NCBI GenBank assembly: GCA_963806955.1
Contig: CAWDZG010000002.1
Location: 1,178,001 to 1,242,000, forward strand
Direction: 5' to 3'
DNA: 64,000 nt
DNA from: Gaiellasilicea sp963806955
GTDB lineage: Bacteria; Actinomycetota; Thermoleophilia; Gaiellales; Gaiellaceae
The position numbers and the translations under genes are program-made. Positions 55,472 to 63,170 of the stretch are shown here, one piece after another. The notes under the pieces were generated by a model. The model did not search any database. It was not told the origin of the DNA and worked only from the letters and a program-made list of their open reading frames with translations. The stretch's first letter is position 1; the number at the start of each line of letters is the position of its first letter.

Positions 55472-56100
55472 AGGCTCTCCTCGGTCGGGGTTCGGAAGTC
55501 GATCCGCATCACGACGCGGCGTGGCGTCGGGTGGCTCACCTCGGTGAAGCCGGCGTCCGCGAAGACGCTGCGGGCGCCGACGTGCAGCTCGCCCCAGACG
55601 ATTTCCTTGCCGGGCTCGGTGAGCATCGGGTAGCCCTCGAGCGCGCGGGCGCCGCGCTTCCGCGCGAAGTCGACGGCGGCGCGGGCGAGCGCGCGGCTGA
55701 CGCCGCGCTTACGGAAGCCGGCGCGGATCGCGAAGCAGGTCACGGCCCAGACCGACGGGTCGTCCTTGTCCTCCTCGGCCCGGCCCGCCCAGGGCACGCG
55801 GACCTTGCGCAGCAGGCGCGGGTGGTCGGAGCGCGGCGCCACCGCGCACCAGCCGGCGGGCTCGCCGTCGAGGTAGGCGACGAGCCCGGTCGTCGTCTCC
55901 GAGCCGGGGTTGCCGCACTCGGTCTGGGTGCGGAGCCGGTGCGCCAGCTCCTCGCGGCCGACCGAGTTCCAGGACTCCCCGGGCGCCATCCGGTAGCGCT
56001 GGCACCAGCACCGGGGCAGGTCGCCGCGCGTGCCGAAGACGGCCTGGACGTCCTCCCAGCTCGCCTCGTTCGCGGGGACGATCGTGAGACCGGACGTCAT
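55468..56100 (-). CDS. GNAT-family acetyltransferase-like protein
   Basis: 210 residues. AYLDGEPAGWCAVAPRSDHPRL, VWAVTCFAIRAGFRKRGVSRALARAAVDFARKRGARALEGYP, with the R/Q-x-x-G-x-G/A-type CoA loop reading RKRGVSRAL, then FADAGFTEV. Acceptor is unknown. ATG 56100 preferred over TTG 56109. The stop overlaps the start of the downstream cupin gene, so the three (cupin, GNAT, cupin) may be a unit. Confidence 0.85.
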   Translation of the reverse strand: MTSGLTIVPANEASWEDVQAVFGTRGDLPRCWCQRYRMAPGESWNSVGREELAHRLRTQTECGNPGSETTTGLVAYLDGEPAGWCAVAPRSDHPRLLRKVRVPWAGRAEEDKDDPSVWAVTCFAIRAGFRKRGVSRALARAAVDFARKRGARALEGYPMLTEPGKEIVWGELHVGARSVFADAGFTEVSHPTPRRVVMRIDFRTPTEESL

Positions 56101-56119
56101 CGCGAGCAACGCGCCGGCG

Positions 56120-56644
56120 TCACGACCAGGGCAGGCGGTCCCAGGAGGGCGGACGCCCCAGCCGCGGCTCCCCGAAGGGCGCGTACGCCTTGCCGGGGTC
56201 GGGCGTCTCCTCGTCGACGCTCGCGCCGTAGCGCGCCGCCAGCTCCGAGACCGGGTAGAGCAGCTGGTCGTCCTCGGTTCGGGCGCCCGCCATCAGGATC
56301 ACGCACGGGCCGTCGCCGGCACCGACGAAGACGTGCTCCGTCCCGGCAGGGCAGTGGAAGAAGTCCCACGGTCGCAGCGGTCGCTCGGTGCCCTCGACGA
56401 GGAGCGTGCACTCACCGGAGAGCACGAGGAACGCCTCTTGCTCCGACTCGGAGTGATAGAGGCAGTTCGGCTGCCCGGGCTCGAGCACGGCGAGCCTGAT
56501 CCCGAGCTGCGGGAACCACGCGTCGCGGCTCTCGAACAGGGACACCCAGCCGAACGATCCCTGCGTGCCCCAGCGGGCGTCGCGGGCGTTGACGACGAAC
56601 CACTCGGTCGCCGGCCCCCCAGCGTCGTGCGGCGCGTCGGACAC
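56120..56644 (-). CDS. cupin-domain protein, second paralogue
   Basis: 174 residues. WFVVNARDARWGTQ, LAVLEPGQPNCLYHSESEQEAFLVLSG, CTLLVEGTERPLRPWDFFHCPAGTEHVFVGAGDGPCVILMAG. The metal site would use YHSES, E and EHVFVG residues. Ends at GEPRLGRPPSWDRLPWS, a natural end that helps mark the broken end of the first paralogue. GTG start after TAAGCT at leaderless spacing. Confidence 0.85.
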   Translation of the reverse strand: MSDAPHDAGGPATEWFVVNARDARWGTQGSFGWVSLFESRDAWFPQLGIRLAVLEPGQPNCLYHSESEQEAFLVLSGECTLLVEGTERPLRPWDFFHCPAGTEHVFVGAGDGPCVILMAGARTEDDQLLYPVSELAARYGASVDEETPDPGKAYAPFGEPRLGRPPSWDRLPWS

Positions 56645-56650
56645 GGCGCG

Positions 56651-56656
56651 AGCTTA
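56651..56656 (-). promoter_or_regulatory. -10 hexamer TAAGCT
   Basis: Six bases before GTG 56644 on the minus strand; inside the stop of the zinc-ribbon ORF. Confidence 0.4.
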
Positions 56657-56809
56657 CCCGTGCTCCGGGGAATCGTTCAGGCCAAGCTCGCCCGTCTCCT
56701 CGCACTCGAGGCAGATCCACTCCCCGTCGCGGCGCTCCCGTGCGCTCAATGCTGCCGGGACCATCGTCACGCCGCAGACGGGGCAGATCGGCGGCCGCTC
56801 GTCGTCCAC
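56654..56809 (-). CDS. 51-residue double-CxxC zinc-ribbon protein
   Basis: GTG 56809 to TAA 56656-56654. Two zinc-binding pairs, CPVC near residue 9 and CLEC near residue 33, spaced 21 residues, with charged linkers and an acidic C-terminus (EETGELGLNDSPEHG). The layout is a small zinc ribbon such as those that bind nucleic acid or proteins. Too short for a family call. Coding frame is supported by both pairs and by GC codon use. Confidence 0.6.
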   Translation of the reverse strand: MDDERPPICPVCGVTMVPAALSARERRDGEWICLECEETGELGLNDSPEHG

Positions 56810-56846
56810 GGCCGCAGTATGGAGCGATCACGCAGGGACCGTCGGT

Positions 56847-57272
56847 CTACGCCGCGATCTTCTCCAGCAGCGCGTCGACACGCTCGAAGCCGGCCTTCGC
56901 GCCCGCCTCGACGCCGTACTGCATCGTCGTGTCTCGCTCCTCGGTCGTCTCGAAGCGCATCGTCTGGGTCAGCTTCGTCCGCTCGCCGAGATCCTCGAAC
57001 TCCAGCGTCTGCAGGTGGTTCTGGAACGTCTGCACGAGCCGTGCGGGCGGGTCGACCTCGCGGAACTCGCCCTCGACGACGCCGTAGGCGGTGCGGAACT
57101 TGTAGGTCCCGCCGGCGCGGACGTCCATCTCCTCGACGGTCGTGCCGTCGCCCCACCATTCGGGGATCAGCTCGGGATCGGTCCAGACCGAGAAGACGTG
57201 GGCGCGCGGTGCGTCGAAGACCCGCTCGACGCGGATCTCCAGCTCGTTCGGGGTGGTGACGGTCGTGCTCAT
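56847..57272 (-). CDS. SRPBCC/AHSA1-like domain protein
   Basis: 141 residues: VERVFDAPRAHVFSVWTDPELIPEWWG is the AHSA1/START signature, then TYKFRTAYGVVEGEFREVDPPARLVQTF and LTQTMRFETTEERDTTMQ. It binds hydrophobic ligands and often sits with an ArsR regulator. Here it overlaps that regulator by four bases (ATGA), a classic actinobacterial pair. AAAGGAG lies four bases before ATG 57272. Confidence 0.88.
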   Translation of the reverse strand: MSTTVTTPNELEIRVERVFDAPRAHVFSVWTDPELIPEWWGDGTTVEEMDVRAGGTYKFRTAYGVVEGEFREVDPPARLVQTFQNHLQTLEFEDLGERTKLTQTMRFETTEERDTTMQYGVEAGAKAGFERVDALLEKIAA

Positions 57273-57580
57273 GGTGCTCCTTTCGTGCGTTGGACAACGT
57301 GGGCGAAGCGGTCGAGCCTGCCTAGCCAGATGCTGATGCCCTCGAAGGCGTAGGGGACGAGCTCGCAGCGGCGGACGCGGCCGACCTTCTCCGTCGTGAC
57401 GAGCTCGGCCTCTTCGAGCAGACGGACGTGCTTCCGCATTCCGGTCAGCGACATTTCGAAGGGCTCGGCGAGCTCGCTGATCGACGCGCCGCCGGCGCCG
57501 AGGCGTTCGATCACGGCGCGCCGGGTAGGGTCGGCGAGGGCTGCGAACGCGCGGTCGACATCCTTGGTATGGTGAACCAT
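57269..57580 (-). CDS. ArsR-family winged-helix regulator
   Basis: 103 residues. ALADPTRRAVIERLGAGGASISELAEPFEMSLTGMRKHVRLLEEAELV is the full ArsR DNA-binding domain, with GRVRRCELVP beta wing. No obvious metal-binding cysteine pair. It is expected to control the coupled AHSA1 gene. Upstream lies the perfect half-site pair TGAACC-ATTA-GGTTCA. Confidence 0.9.
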   Translation of the reverse strand: MVHHTKDVDRAFAALADPTRRAVIERLGAGGASISELAEPFEMSLTGMRKHVRLLEEAELVTTEKVGRVRRCELVPYAFEGISIWLGRLDRFAHVVQRTKGAP

Positions 57581-57588
57581 TAGGTTCA
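57573..57588. promoter_or_regulatory. divergent operator TGAACC-N4-GGTTCA
   Basis: Perfect 6-bp arms at 57573-57578 and 57583-57588, overlapping the ATG of the ArsR gene and reaching the region facing DUF1801 at 57620. Typical placement for ArsR autorepression. Confidence 0.5.
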
Positions 57589-57619
57589 GTATTACAGATC
57601 CACGACGAAAGGGGCAGAG

Positions 57620-58009
57620 ATGAAGAGGAGCGAGACGACGACAGGGGGCGAGTCGCCCTCCCGCTTGATCGACGCGAGGATCGAGGAGCTGGACGACTGG
57701 CGTGGCGAGATGCTCGCCCGCATCCGCGCCCTCATCAAGGAGGCCGTCCCGGACGTGGTCGAGGAGTGGAAGTGGCGGGGCGTCCCCACCTGGTACAGCG
57801 ATGGCCTGCTCTGCACCGGCGAGACCTACAAGGACAAGGTGAAGACGACGTTCGCGAAGGGCGCGATGCTCGACGACCCGAAAGGGCTCTTCAACTCGAG
57901 CCTCGAGGGCAACGTCCGGCGCGCGATCGACCTGCACGAGGGCGACGCGCTCGACGAGGACGCCTTCACCGCGCTCGTCCGCGCCGCCGCAGCCCTGAAC
58001 GAGGGCTAG
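57620..58009 (+). CDS. DUF1801 (YdhG-type) protein
   Basis: 129 residues; RIEELDDWRGEMLARIRALIKEAVPDVVEEWKWRGVPTW and LFNSSLEGNVRRAIDLHEGD match DUF1801. Members lie near AHSA1/ArsR genes often; a function is not known. AAAGGGG precedes ATG by five bases. Divergent from the ArsR gene, may share its operator. Confidence 0.85.
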   Translation: MKRSETTTGGESPSRLIDARIEELDDWRGEMLARIRALIKEAVPDVVEEWKWRGVPTWYSDGLLCTGETYKDKVKTTFAKGAMLDDPKGLFNSSLEGNVRRAIDLHEGDALDEDAFTALVRAAAALNEG

Positions 58010-58012
58010 CCG

Positions 58013-58189
58013 CTAGGGAGTCCGTTTGCGCCGGAGCAGCCGCGCCAGGTTGACGTCGTACCCCCAGCCGAACGTCTTGGGTGTGAACAGCCGCGGGTCG
58101 CCCGGGTTCCACCAGCGCTCCTTGACCCGTGCGACGGTCGGCCGCCGCCAGTCGTACGGGACGCCGAGGAACCTGCCTGTTCTGCTCAT
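58013..58189 (-). CDS. DUF5808-type small protein
   Basis: 58 residues: GRFLGVPYDWRRPTVARVKERWWNPGDPRLFTPKTFGWGYDVNLARL, a phrase specific to the DUF5808 family of membrane-associated proteins. ATG 58189 is six bases after TACCCT. Stop meets the DUF1801 stop convergently. No function known. Confidence 0.8.
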   Translation of the reverse strand: MSRTGRFLGVPYDWRRPTVARVKERWWNPGDPRLFTPKTFGWGYDVNLARLLRRKRTP

Positions 58190-58195
58190 GCCGTC

Positions 58196-58201
58196 AGGGT
58201 A
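58196..58201 (-). promoter_or_regulatory. -10 hexamer TACCCT
   Basis: Six bases before ATG 58189, minus strand; leaderless start. Confidence 0.35.
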
Positions 58202-58277
58202 GCTCGCCGCCTGGCGCGACCGATGAGTTTTGGCGTGCGTGGCGGTCCATTCGAGCATGTCGACGATCGGAGGACCG

Positions 58278-58916
58278 ATGAGCAAGTTGAAGCTGAGCAT
58301 CACGACGTCGCTCGACGGCTTCGTCGCCGGGCCGGACCAGTCGCGCGAGCACCCGCTCGGGGTCGGAGGCGAGGCGCTCCACGACTGGCTCGTACCGCTG
58401 CGGGCGTTTCGCGAGGGCCACGGCGAGGAGGGCGGCGAGGTGAACGCGAACACGCCTTTCGCCGAGGAGCTCCTCGGCGGCGCTGGCGCGACGATCATGG
58501 GTCGGAACATGTTCGGCGGCGGGCCGGGGCCGTGGGACGAGTCGTGGCAGGGCTGGTGGGGGAACGATCCGCCCTTCCACCACCCCGTCTTCGTCCTCAC
58601 GAACCATCCACGCGAGCCGCTGGAGCTGCAGGGCGGCACGACGTTCCACTTCGTCACGGACGGGATCGAGTCGGCGCTCGAACGGGCGCAGGCGGCCGCC
58701 GGAGATCAGGACGTGTCGCTCGGGGGCGGGGCGTCCGTCGCGCAGCAGTACCTCGTTGCGGGCTTGCTCGACGAGCTCGTCGTCTCGGTCGTCCCGATCC
58801 TGCTCGGCGGCGGAGCTCGGCTGTTCGACGACGTTGGAGCTGCAAGGCTCGAGCAGGTCGAGGCGGTCGCGGCGCCCGGGGTGACCCACATCAGGCTCCG
58901 CGCGGGCCGACCGTGA
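58278..58916 (+). CDS. dihydrofolate reductase-like (RibD_C) protein
   Basis: 212 residues: KLKLSITTSLDGFVAGPDQS, ATIMGRNMFGGGPGPWD, VFVLTNHPREPLELQGGTTF, SLGGGASVAQQYLVAGLLDELVVSVVPILLGGG. These are the NADPH and substrate regions of the RibD C-terminal/DHFR-like family, often stand-alone reductases. ATG 58278 was chosen because GGAGGA lies a few bases upstream (58269-58274). Confidence 0.88.
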   Translation: MSKLKLSITTSLDGFVAGPDQSREHPLGVGGEALHDWLVPLRAFREGHGEEGGEVNANTPFAEELLGGAGATIMGRNMFGGGPGPWDESWQGWWGNDPPFHHPVFVLTNHPREPLELQGGTTFHFVTDGIESALERAQAAAGDQDVSLGGGASVAQQYLVAGLLDELVVSVVPILLGGGARLFDDVGAARLEQVEAVAAPGVTHIRLRAGRP

Positions 58917-58973
58917 AGCCGCTCGGCCGGGCCGAGCGTTCAGAAATGACGCCCGAGCAGCGGGAGTTTTTCG

Positions 58974-58979
58974 TAGGGT
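58974..58979 (+). promoter_or_regulatory. -10 hexamer TAGGGT
   Basis: Seven bases before ATG 58987; leaderless start. Confidence 0.4.
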
Positions 58980-58986
58980 CTGGGTC

Positions 58987-59289
58987 ATGGCCAATGACGA
59001 ACTGGACTTCTCCCTATTGCGCGACGATCTCCAACCTCTCGCGCCTCTTATCGCGAAGTACGCGGAGGGTGACGACGCAGACCGTGGGGACCTGCTCGCG
59101 AACGCGTCGACAGACGAACTGCGTGAACTCAGCACGGCCGCGAACCCGCACTGGGATGCCATCAACGCCTTCTTGAACGACAACATGGAGGAAGTCGGTC
59201 CTCGGCAGGACTTGGCGCTTGCCCTGGACGGGTTCTCGCAAGCGGCCATGGAGGCTGGAAGCGAGCTGGAGGGCCGCGGCGAGAGCTAA
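58987..59289 (+). CDS. acidic 100-residue protein of unknown function
   Basis: Highly acidic: MANDELDFSLLRDDLQPLAPL, AEGDDADRGDLLANASTDEL, LNDNMEEVGPRQDLALALDG. No metal or catalytic motif. G+C and codon third-base use look lower than in neighbours (for example aatgacgaactggacttctcc), so recent acquisition is possible. It might be an immunity or adaptor protein; not recognised. A nested hairpin overlaps its stop. Confidence 0.6.
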   Translation: MANDELDFSLLRDDLQPLAPLIAKYAEGDDADRGDLLANASTDELRELSTAANPHWDAINAFLNDNMEEVGPRQDLALALDGFSQAAMEAGSELEGRGES

Positions 59290-59321
59290 GGTCGACTCGC
59301 CTGCGCGAGTGAGCTCTCGCC
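59278..59321. terminator. nested inverted repeat between the acidic gene and cysN
   Basis: Outer arms 59278-59287 (GGCGAGAGCT) and 59312-59321 are exact reverse complements; inside, ACTCGC 59295-59300 pairs with GCGAGT 59305-59310 around CTGC. It ends both convergent genes, overlapping the stop of the acidic protein. A bidirectional terminator is the likely use, though no T run follows. Confidence 0.5.
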
Positions 59322-59327
59322 TGAGCG

Positions 59328-60605
59328 CTACGACGCGGAGAGGATCATCCCGGCGCCGACCGTGTCGTTCGTCGACTCGTCGATCAGGATGAAGGCGCCC
59401 GTGGCGCGGTTGTCGGCGTAGGTGTCGACCGCGAGCGGCTCGCTCAGCCGCAGCCGCACGCGCGCGATGTCGTTCAGCTCCAGCTTCTCCGGCGCGTCCT
59501 GGTCCTCGAGCGTGTGGATGTCGACGACCGAGACGAGCTCGTCGACGATCGCGCGCACGGTGCGCGTCGTGTGCTTGATCGCGAGCTTCGCGCGCGGCTC
59601 GAGCGGCTTCTCGGCCATCCAGCAGACCGTCGCCTCGAGCTCGCGCGCCACGGTCGGCTGCTGCTCGGGGTCGGCGAGCATGTCGCCGCGGGAGACGTCG
59701 AGGTCGTCGGCGAGGCGGACTGTCACGGAGAGGCCGGGCACGGCCTGCTCGAGCGGGCCGTCCGCGGTCTCGACCGCAGCCACGCTCGTGCGCCGCCCCG
59801 ACGGGAGCACGACGACGTCGTCACCGGCGCGCCAGATGCCGCCCGCGACCTGGCCCGCGTAGCCGCGATAGTCGTGGTGCTCGTCCGAGATCGGGCGGAT
59901 CACCCACTGAACTGGGAAGCGCCGGTGGTCGAGGTCGCGGTCGCCGGCGATCTCGACGCTCTCGAGGTGCTCGAGCAAGGTCGGCCCGTCGTACCAGGGC
60001 ATCCCGTCGCCGCGTTCGACGACGTTGTCGCCGCGCAGCGCGCTCATCGGGATCACATGGACGTCGCGCAGGCCGAGCCGCTCGCTCGTCTCGCGCAGCT
60101 CCTGCTCGATCTCGCGGAAGCGCGCCTCGGCGAAGTCGGCGAGATCCATCTTGTTCACGGCGACGACGACGTGGGGAGTGCCGAGGATCGCCGCGATGTA
60201 CGAGTGGCGGCGCGTCTGCTCGATCACGCCCTTGCGCGCGTCGACGAGGATGATCGCGACGTCCGCGGTCGAGGCGCCGGTGACCATGTTGCGCGTGTAC
60301 TGGACGTGTCCGGGCGCGTCCGCGAGCTGGAAACGGCGGCGCGGTGTCACGAACGAGCGGTAGGCGACGTCGATCGTGATCCCCTGCTCGCGCTCGGCGC
60401 GGAGGCCGTCGGTGAGCAGCGCGAGGTTGACGTAGCCGTCGCCGCGGCGCTTCGACGTCTCCTCGATGTGCTCGAGCTGGTCGGCGAGGATCTGCTTCGT
60501 GTCGAAGAGCAGGCGCCCGATCAGGGTCGACTTGCCGTCGTCGACCGACCCCGCGGTGACGAGGCGGACGAGCTCGGCCTGCATCAGTTGCTCAGAAGTA
60601 GCCAA
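59328..60605 (-). CDS. cysN: sulfate adenylyltransferase subunit 1 (GTPase)
   Basis: 425 residues. GTPase motifs: GSVDDGKST (19-27), DAPGHVQYTRNM, NKMDLADF. Works with CysD to form adenosine 5'-phosphosulfate from ATP and sulfate. EF-Tu-like domains 2 and 3 follow. Length shows it is not fused to a CysC kinase. ATG 60605 overlaps the cysD 3' end by 14 bases. Confidence 0.94.
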   Translation of the reverse strand: MATSEQLMQAELVRLVTAGSVDDGKSTLIGRLLFDTKQILADQLEHIEETSKRRGDGYVNLALLTDGLRAEREQGITIDVAYRSFVTPRRRFQLADAPGHVQYTRNMVTGASTADVAIILVDARKGVIEQTRRHSYIAAILGTPHVVVAVNKMDLADFAEARFREIEQELRETSERLGLRDVHVIPMSALRGDNVVERGDGMPWYDGPTLLEHLESVEIAGDRDLDHRRFPVQWVIRPISDEHHDYRGYAGQVAGGIWRAGDDVVVLPSGRRTSVAAVETADGPLEQAVPGLSVTVRLADDLDVSRGDMLADPEQQPTVARELEATVCWMAEKPLEPRAKLAIKHTTRTVRAIVDELVSVVDIHTLEDQDAPEKLELNDIARVRLRLSEPLAVDTYADNRATGAFILIDESTNDTVGAGMILSAS

Positions 60606-61506
60606 CGCGCTTCCGGTCCTCCATCGCGGCCTCGCTGGCGCGGTCGTCCGCCCGGGTCTCGCCGCGCTCGGTGATCCGGGTGGCGGCGATCTCGGTCACG
60701 ACCTGCTCGAGCGTCGCCGCGTCCGAGGCGACGGCGCCGGTGCAGCTCATGTCGCCGACGGTGCGGAAGCGCACGGACGCGGCGAACGGCTCCTCGCCCT
60801 CCATCCGCTCGACGAACTCGCTGACGGCGTAGAGCATGCCGTCGCGCTTGAACACCTCGCGCTCGTGCGCGAAGTAGATCTGCGGCAGCTCGAGGCCCTC
60901 GCGGGCGACGTACTGCCAGACGTCGAGCTCCGTCCAGTTCGAGATCGGGAAGACGCGCACGTGCTCGCCGCGGCGGACGCGTGCGTTGTAGAGATTCCAG
61001 AGCTCCGGGCGCTGCGCACGCGGGTTCCACTGGCCGAAGTCGTCGCGGAAGCTGAAGATCCGCTCCTTCGCGCGGGCGCGCTCCTCGTCGCGGCGGGCGC
61101 CGCCGATCGCCGCGTCGAAGCGGTGCTCCTCGATCGCGTCGAGCAGCGTCGTCGTCTGCAGCTGGTTCCGCGACGCGCGCGGGCCCGTCTCCTCGACGAC
61201 GCGGCCCTTGTCGATCGACTCCTGCACCGAGGCGACGAGCAGCGTCTCGCCGAGCTCGGCGACGCGCCGGTCGCGGTACTCGAGCACCTCGGGGAAGTTG
61301 TGGCCCGTGTCGACGTGCATGACCGGGAAGGGGAACTTGCCTGGCCGGAACGCCTTCTCGGCGAGTCGCAGGAGCACGATCGAGTCCTTGCCGCCGGAGA
61401 ACAACAGCACGGGGCGCTCGAGCTCGGCCGCGAGCTCGCGCATGATGTGGATCGCCTCCGCCTCGAGCTCGTCGAGGTGGCTGAGGTGGACGGGCGCCTC
61501 GATCAC
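60592..61506 (-). CDS. cysD: sulfate adenylyltransferase subunit 2
   Basis: 304 residues, PP-loop ATP pyrophosphatase: VLLFSGGKDSIVLLRLAEKAF (33-53). MHVDTGHNFPEVLEYRDRR, PISNWTELDVWQYV and DMSCTGAVASDAATLEQVV confirm CysD. GTG 61506 was chosen because it overlaps the cysH stop and removes long upstream antisense sequence. Co-transcribed with cysN and cysH. Confidence 0.93.
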   Translation of the reverse strand: MIEAPVHLSHLDELEAEAIHIMRELAAELERPVLLFSGGKDSIVLLRLAEKAFRPGKFPFPVMHVDTGHNFPEVLEYRDRRVAELGETLLVASVQESIDKGRVVEETGPRASRNQLQTTTLLDAIEEHRFDAAIGGARRDEERARAKERIFSFRDDFGQWNPRAQRPELWNLYNARVRRGEHVRVFPISNWTELDVWQYVAREGLELPQIYFAHEREVFKRDGMLYAVSEFVERMEGEEPFAASVRFRTVGDMSCTGAVASDAATLEQVVTEIAATRITERGETRADDRASEAAMEDRKRVGYF

Positions 61507-62198
61507 GACGCGGGCTCGGTCGGGGCGTGCAGGCCGCACTCGGTCCGATCGCTGCCGGCCCAGCGGCCCTCGCGGCCGTCGCCGGGCAGGGTCGAATGCG
61601 TGTCGCCGATCGACGAGTAGCCCTGGTCGTGCAGCGGGTTGTAGGGGAGCCCGCGCTCGCGGATGTACGCCCAGCAGTCGTCGTCGCTCCAGTCGGCGAG
61701 CGGGCTCGCCTTCCACAGCTCGTGCGCGGCGTCCCAGCCGAGCTTCGGCGCGTTCGCGCGCGTGGGCGACTGGACGCGGCGGACACCCGTGATCCAGCAG
61801 TCGAGCTCCCCGAGCGCGCGAGCGAGCGGCTCGAGCTTGGCGAGCGAGAGATAGAGGTCGGGCTTGCTCTCCCACAGCTGCTCGCCGTGCGTCGCCGCGA
61901 CCTCCTCGGCGCTCGGGCCCTCGAACACCTCGATCTCGGTGTCGTAGCGCTGCTCGACCTCGCGCCAGTGCGCGTACGTCTCCGGGAAGAGGTGGTGGGT
62001 GTCGAGCGCGAAGACGCGCGCGTTCGGCGCGACGGCGAAGAGCAGGTCGAGCAGCACCGTCTCCTCCTTCTGGAAGGAGCAGGCGAGCGAGAGGCGGTCG
62101 CCGAAACGGGCGACCAGCTCGCTCACGAGCTCCTGGGCGGAGAGATCCTCCGAGCGCGCGGCGAGCGCAGCGACGTCGTCGTGGGCCGTCGTGGTCAC
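61503..62198 (-). CDS. cysH: phosphoadenylyl-sulfate (PAPS) reductase
   Basis: 231 residues. LSLACSFQKEETVLLDLL is the PP-loop-like domain; ALDTHHLFPETY; the nucleophilic cysteine is in the C-terminal ECGLH. The CC pair and CxxC cluster site of APS reductases are missing (SIGDTHST), so the substrate should be PAPS, which needs a kinase (CysC) not present here. GTG 62198 follows TACGAT by seven bases. Divergent from the TauE/SafE gene. Confidence 0.88.
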   Translation of the reverse strand: MTTTAHDDVAALAARSEDLSAQELVSELVARFGDRLSLACSFQKEETVLLDLLFAVAPNARVFALDTHHLFPETYAHWREVEQRYDTEIEVFEGPSAEEVAATHGEQLWESKPDLYLSLAKLEPLARALGELDCWITGVRRVQSPTRANAPKLGWDAAHELWKASPLADWSDDDCWAYIRERGLPYNPLHDQGYSSIGDTHSTLPGDGREGRWAGSDRTECGLHAPTEPAS

Positions 62199-62205
62199 GG
62201 GCGAG

Positions 62206-62263
62206 ATCGTAGCAGACCCATAACACAAGCTAATCGACAGTATTAGTAGAAAACGTGTAATCT
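62206..62263. promoter_or_regulatory. divergent cysH/TauE promoter with CTAAT-N7-ATTAG palindrome
   Basis: Minus: TACGAT at 62211-62206, seven bases before GTG 62198. Plus: TCGACA (62234-62239), 18-base spacer, TAATCT (62258-62263), seven bases before ATG 62271. CTAAT (62230-62234), seven bases, ATTAG (62242-62246) overlaps both -35 regions, so one regulator could control both genes. Confidence 0.55.
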
Positions 62264-62270
62264 GGCGCGG

Positions 62271-63170
62271 ATGACGTGGCAGCTCTCCCTCGCCGGGCTC
62301 CTGATCGGCGCGCTCGTCGGCATGACCGGGATGGGCGGCGGCTCGCTGATGACGCCGATGCTCGTCTTCCTCTTCGGCTTCAAGCCGACCGTCGCGATCG
62401 GCACCGACATCGTCCACGGTGCGATCTTCAAGTCCTTCGGCGCGATCCGGCACCGACAGCTCGGCACCGTGCACGCGCGGCTGACGCTCTGGATGCTGCT
62501 CGGCTCTGCGCCCTTCTCGCTCGTCGGCGTGGTGATGTCGACCTGGCTTGCGCGCAAGTACGGCGACGGCTTCGAGGAGGCCGCGGCGATCATCCTCGGG
62601 ATCGCCCTGATCGCGGGCGGCGTCGGCTTCGCGGTCAAGTCCTTCGTCGCCGGGCGCGCGAAGAGCGACGCACCGTTCGCGCTGCGCGCGTCAGACCGAC
62701 GGATCGCGTTCTTCCTCGGCGTCAGCGGCGGCTTCGTCGTCGGCCTCACCTCGGTCGGCAGCGGCACCTTCTTCGGGCTCGTGATGCTGCTCGTCTTCCC
62801 GCTGACCGCGTCCAAGGTCGTCGGGACGGACATCTTCCACGCGGCCGCGCTGCTCTGGGTCGCCGGCGCGGGCCACCTGGTCGCCGGCAACGTCGACCTG
62901 CGCGCGACGGGCTGGCTCCTGATCGGCTCGATCCCGGGCGTCCTCCTCGGCAGCCAGGTCTCGATCAAGCTGCCGGACCGGGCGCTCCGGCTCGGGCTCG
63001 CGACGACGCTGACGCTCGCGGGTCTCAAGCTCGCCGAGGTGCCCGGCGCCGAGATCGTGATCCTCGTCGTGCTCTCCGCTGCCGCGCTGCTGCTGCTCGG
63101 GGCCGGCGTGCGGAAGCTCGCGCGCCCGACTCCGGCGCTTCAGGCGAGCGGCTCCAGCTCGCGCAGGTAG
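62271..63170 (+). CDS. TauE/SafE-family sulfite/sulfonate exporter-like permease
   Basis: 299 residues, eight membrane segments, with the duplicated TauE/SafE motif GMGGGSLMTPMLVFLFGFKPTVAIGTD and FVVGLTSVGSGTFFGLVMLL. Homologues export sulfite or organosulfonate. Divergence from cysH and shared palindrome support a sulfur-metabolism role, for example relief of sulfite build-up. The stop region overlaps the ATPase gene on the minus strand by 31 bases. Confidence 0.9.
   Translation: MTWQLSLAGLLIGALVGMTGMGGGSLMTPMLVFLFGFKPTVAIGTDIVHGAIFKSFGAIRHRQLGTVHARLTLWMLLGSAPFSLVGVVMSTWLARKYGDGFEEAAAIILGIALIAGGVGFAVKSFVAGRAKSDAPFALRASDRRIAFFLGVSGGFVVGLTSVGSGTFFGLVMLLVFPLTASKVVGTDIFHAAALLWVAGAGHLVAGNVDLRATGWLLIGSIPGVLLGSQVSIKLPDRALRLGLATTLTLAGLKLAEVPGAEIVILVVLSAAALLLLGAGVRKLARPTPALQASGSSSRR

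Noticed and set aside
61503..62198. APS reductase identity
   Set aside because: No CC or CxxC cluster ligands; C-terminal ECGLH matches PAPS reductase.
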